From contig JBNKEI010000072.1 in assembly GCA_050288705.1 (NCBI GenBank), positions 1 to 15,341 of the forward strand: a DNA stretch of 15,341 nucleotides, written 5' to 3'. Under the pieces are notes generated by a model, which had not been told where the DNA came from, searched no databases, and saw only the letters and a list, made by a program, of their open reading frames with translations. Made by a program: the position numbers and the translations under genes. This DNA comes from JBNKEI01 sp050288705. Its GTDB lineage: Bacteria; Myxococcota; Myxococcia; Myxococcales; UBA5297. Position 1 is the stretch's first letter. Each line of letters opens with the position of its first letter. Below are positions 13,403 through 15,341 of this stretch, one piece after another.

Positions 13403-13601
13403 AAATTCCCCTTTGTAGAATTGGTATTCAATGCTCCAATCAGCATAGCGCGCTACGAAATCAGTAGCAAGGGATATTTCAACCCATGACAGCGCTTTTT
13501 CCGGTTCTGTCACATTGGCTGACTGCAGTGTGGACAAATTTACAAGTAGTCGAGCAGTTCTTATGCAGGATGCAATATGCTCGACTTCAGACGTAGACAA
13601 T
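13403..13601 (-). other. Open frame upstream of tautomerase, possible gene relic
   Basis: The tautomerase frame stays open upstream for ~66 codons (ELSTSEVEHIASCIRTARLL, ALSWVEISLATDFVARYADW). The composition looks protein-like, but no family is recognised. It ends at the IS6 relic. It may be a 5'-truncated upstream gene whose stop was lost, or just leader DNA containing the promoter. A fusion to the tautomerase would bury its catalytic Pro. Confidence 0.35.
13407..13412 (-). promoter_or_regulatory. Shine-Dalgarno AGGGGA of the tautomerase
   Basis: On the minus strand the sequence is AAAGGGGAATTTATG, with ATG at 13402. Together with the need for Pro after Met, it decides the tautomerase start against the longer open frame. 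Confidence 0.75.
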
Positions 13602-13875
13602 TCTCTCAAGACATCATTATGACCTGTGTGCGCTGGTATATTGCGTACCCCGGAACGTAGAAGAAATGATGGTTGAGAGAGACATCACCCCAGACCATTC
13701 AACACTAAATCGTTGGGTAATCCACTATGCCTGAAGATCTCCGCTGCTAACAGCCAAGCGTGATCAAAAGGCGGCGCGCTGGTTTCTCAATAAAGCAATC
13801 AGAAGTAGTGGCGAGCCAGTGAAGATCAATATAGACAAAAGCGGTGCGAATACGGCTGCAATTGAATCGGGATAA
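13602..13875 (+). mobile_element. IS6-family transposase relic
   Basis: The plus strand reads DIIMTCVRWYIAYP, then after a small frame-shifting gap RNVEEMMVERDITPDHSTLN, RWVIHYA and a TGA at 13732. It resumes in frame as LLTAKRDQKAARWFLNKAIR, GEPVKINIDKSGANTAAIES and TAA at 13873. This is the IS6/IS26-type transposase: zinc-finger/HTH region (LSYRdvEEmm.ERG...DHsTi.RWV..YaP) joined to the later DDE part (F.L...RD..AA..FL..A). The middle, with the first catalytic Asp (W.mDET.vkv.G), has been deleted. Neither terminal inverted repeats nor the 3' end is present. The element is dead; any promoter activity on the flanking genes is unknown. Confidence 0.75.
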
Positions 13876-13876
13876 C

Positions 13877-13890
13877 GGCGCCGGACACAT
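13877..13890 (+). repeat. REP-like motif variant GGCGCCGGACACAT, copy 5
   Basis: A degenerate version of GGTGCCGGACATGCC located directly after the IS6 relic (ends 13875) and before the membrane-protein gene. It is the fourth case in the window of the motif sitting at an element or gene-fragment edge. Confidence 0.4.
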
Positions 13891-13977
13891 CATTCCAAGT
13901 TGCTTTTTGCACAATACTGTGATGTAAGATTACAATTACTGGCAAGTATCGCACATCGAAAGGCGATGGGTCTGAAT

Positions 13978-15057
13978 ATGAGCAACACCGTCACTGAAGC
14001 AGTTTTGCCAAACTCGGCACCCTCCGGAACTGCTTCACCATACAGCCATCCAGACCAGCCGGTGCGCCACACCTATCCCCTCTCGATTAGAAACGCTAGC
14101 ACGAATACTGCTATTGCGTTGCTAATGAAAACGCTACCCTACGCGATCGTCAGGTTCGGAATATTAGTCGCTTTTTCCGTCGCCACAATTATTTGGTATG
14201 TTATTGTTTTTGGTGGCGCCGCGTTTCTCTCCCATAAGGTTACTTTCATGGGGTACATTTGGGCAATCGGGGGTATTGCCGTATATGGCTGGGCCTGGTG
14301 GTTCGTTATTCGATATTTCCTTTACCTTCTCAAAGCCGGGCATATTGCAGTGCTTACAGAATTGATTACTAAAAATAGTATCGCCAATGGCGAGAAGAGG
14401 ATGTTCCAATACGGTATCGAGTCAGTAAAATCCCGGTTCGGACAAATCAATGTCATGTTTGGGTTAGACTTACTGATCCACGGAGTAGTACGCGCTTTTA
14501 ATCGCTCCTTGGACTTCGTCGCTAGTCTATTGCCGATTCCTGGACTTAGTTCGGTCATGAGTATCGTTAATAGCGTAATTTACGCGGCCACTACCTATAT
14601 AGATGAAACGATGTTTTCTTATAATCTCGCACGTGGCGATAATAACCTATGGCGTAGCTCAAAGGACGGTCTTATATACTACGCGCAAAATGCTCGCGAA
14701 GTCCTCAAGACGAGCGTGTGGATTGTTGTACTAGATAAAGTGCTATCAGTGGCCGTATGGGTGGTAATGCTAGCGCCTGCCTTTATTATTACTTATATAT
14801 TGCCATCGTCTTTGACGGGCTGGGGTGGAACTTTTGCTTTTGTCGTAGCAATTCTATTTGCGGCTAATATACGCAGCGCGTTTCTCAAGCCTCTGTTTCT
14901 AACCATGGTGATGATCAAGTTTCACATCAGCGTTGAAAATCAACCAATCGACGAAACCTGGGATAGTCGGCTCACCTCGGTTAGTGGAAAATTTCAAGAA
15001 ATTAGGGAAAAAGCCCTCAGTTTTGGTCAATCGGTTTCGCAGCCCGCAACTAAGTAG
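13978..15057 (+). CDS. Multi-pass membrane protein of unknown function
   Basis: 359 residues from ATG 13978 (MSNTVTEAV); ATG 13966 (four codons earlier) and TTG 13900 are alternatives, and no start has a clear SD. The first ~50 residues are polar and Pro/Ser-rich. Hydrophobic segments follow at ~55-84, ~90-118, a shorter hairpin-like stretch at ~180-208, then ~247-275 and ~284-313. The C-terminus (~315-359) is polar and may form a helix (KFQEIREKALSF). The soluble-looking middle carries YIDETMFSYNLARGDNNLWR and SKDGLIYYAQNAREVLK. I recognise no named family; the general plan recalls choline-transporter-like proteins, but diagnostic motifs are not seen. It is alone on this strand with a relic-filled upstream region. 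Inner-membrane location is inferred from composition. Confidence 0.65.
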   Translation: MSNTVTEAVLPNSAPSGTASPYSHPDQPVRHTYPLSIRNASTNTAIALLMKTLPYAIVRFGILVAFSVATIIWYVIVFGGAAFLSHKVTFMGYIWAIGGIAVYGWAWWFVIRYFLYLLKAGHIAVLTELITKNSIANGEKRMFQYGIESVKSRFGQINVMFGLDLLIHGVVRAFNRSLDFVASLLPIPGLSSVMSIVNSVIYAATTYIDETMFSYNLARGDNNLWRSSKDGLIYYAQNAREVLKTSVWIVVLDKVLSVAVWVVMLAPAFIITYILPSSLTGWGGTFAFVVAILFAANIRSAFLKPLFLTMVMIKFHISVENQPIDETWDSRLTSVSGKFQEIREKALSFGQSVSQPATK

Positions 15058-15172
15058 CCTGCCTAAAAATTGTGAATACGATAATGCCTAGAACATTGTT
15101 ACGTAGCACAAACAGGTCGGGCACTATTGTAGAAGCAAAATCTATGCTGCCTTCTGAAGTCATTCTTTTATA
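15058..15172. other. Intergenic stretch, nothing recognised
   Basis: AT-rich sequence after the membrane-protein stop. No terminator hairpin, RNA gene or repeat was seen. Confidence 0.4.
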
Positions 15173-15310
15173 TTAAAAACCGGTTAACATCAATCCATCA
15201 CGCGATCTATTGCTTTCTGGCACGCTTTGCAGATTATTGCGATCGACATTTAAAACCCGTAAACTTTTGAGCTCTCCAATATTTTCCGGCAAGCAAATCG
15301 ATTCGGTCGC
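15173..15310 (-). pseudogene. Leucine-rich-repeat protein fragment, C-terminal end
   Basis: The minus strand encodes SICLPENIGELKSLRVLNVD, RNNLQSVPES, followed by ~12 residues and TAA at 15173-15175. LPENIGELKSLRVLNVDRNNL is one LRR of the same 23-residue LPxxIGxL type as the 365-residue protein at 3891-4988. In the same frame a TGA lies at 15311-15313, so only 45 codons are open. It is therefore either the remnant of a related gene interrupted by a stop, or the last repeat of a decayed gene that continues beyond the window. It indicates an LRR family with several members in this region. Confidence 0.6.
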
Positions 15311-15341
15311 TCAGGAGTTGGGCTTCCACTCCCACCCAGTC

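Noticed and set aside
1..15341. tRNA, rRNA and riboswitch search by eye
   Set aside because: No cloverleaf with TTCRA-type arm, rRNA stretch or known riboswitch core was recognised on either strand.

Overview
The window looks like an accessory, heavily decayed stretch of a proteobacterial chromosome, most likely gamma- or beta-proteobacterial and plausibly host-associated. The family content points that way: RHS toxin/immunity, YoeB/Txe, VapC, Fic, HxlR, IS6, REP-associated Y1 transposase, and effector-like LRR proteins. No housekeeping anchor is present, so the taxonomic call is weak. Intact-looking genes alternate with fragments of genes, and many fragment edges coincide with pieces of one Y1 (IS200-like, REP-associated) transposase or with a short motif, GGTGCCGGACATGCC.

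Layout. 1-1418: the 3' end of an RHS gene with an in-frame TGA, its C-terminal toxin, and a 4-bp-overlapping candidate immunity gene. 1419-2444: no convincing gene; a GC-rich REP-like cluster, a small hairpin and Y1 relic copy 1. 2445-3160: a small ORF overlapping a truncated nucleotidyltransferase, then a beheaded antitoxin and an intact YoeB/Txe toxin. 3247-3596: Y1 relic copy 2. 3891-4988 (minus): an intact leucine-rich-repeat protein with a strong SD, preceded by an 8 x 10-bp tandem array. 5143-6300: relics of a U32 peptidase, an RDD membrane protein, Y1 copy 3 and a DUF2442 protein. 6309-9536 (minus): two adjacent lipoprotein genes, DUF2341 plus Gly-rich followed by a duplicated receptor-L-like repeat protein. 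9551-11605: a 530-residue effector-like gene bracketed by 105-bp direct repeats made of Y1 transposase sequence. 11766-12705 (minus): VapC and Fic relics. 12817-13402 (minus): a small tautomerase/HxlR regulator pair. 13602-13875: an IS6 transposase relic. 13978-15057 (plus): a multi-pass membrane protein. 15173-15310 (minus): an LRR fragment at the edge.

How the parts work together. The probably functional units are the RHS toxin tail with its immunity gene, the YoeB toxin (its antitoxin retains only the C-terminal part), the LRR protein, the lipoprotein pair, the effector-like protein, the tautomerase-HxlR pair and the membrane protein. The rest reads as remains of addiction modules and housekeeping-type genes shuffled by Y1 and IS6 elements. 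The most interesting structures are the direct-repeat-bracketed effector cassette, the tandem array in front of the LRR gene, the internally duplicated lipoprotein, and the repeated occurrence of one short motif at gene-fragment junctions. Protein-family calls come from recalled motifs only; no database search was run.
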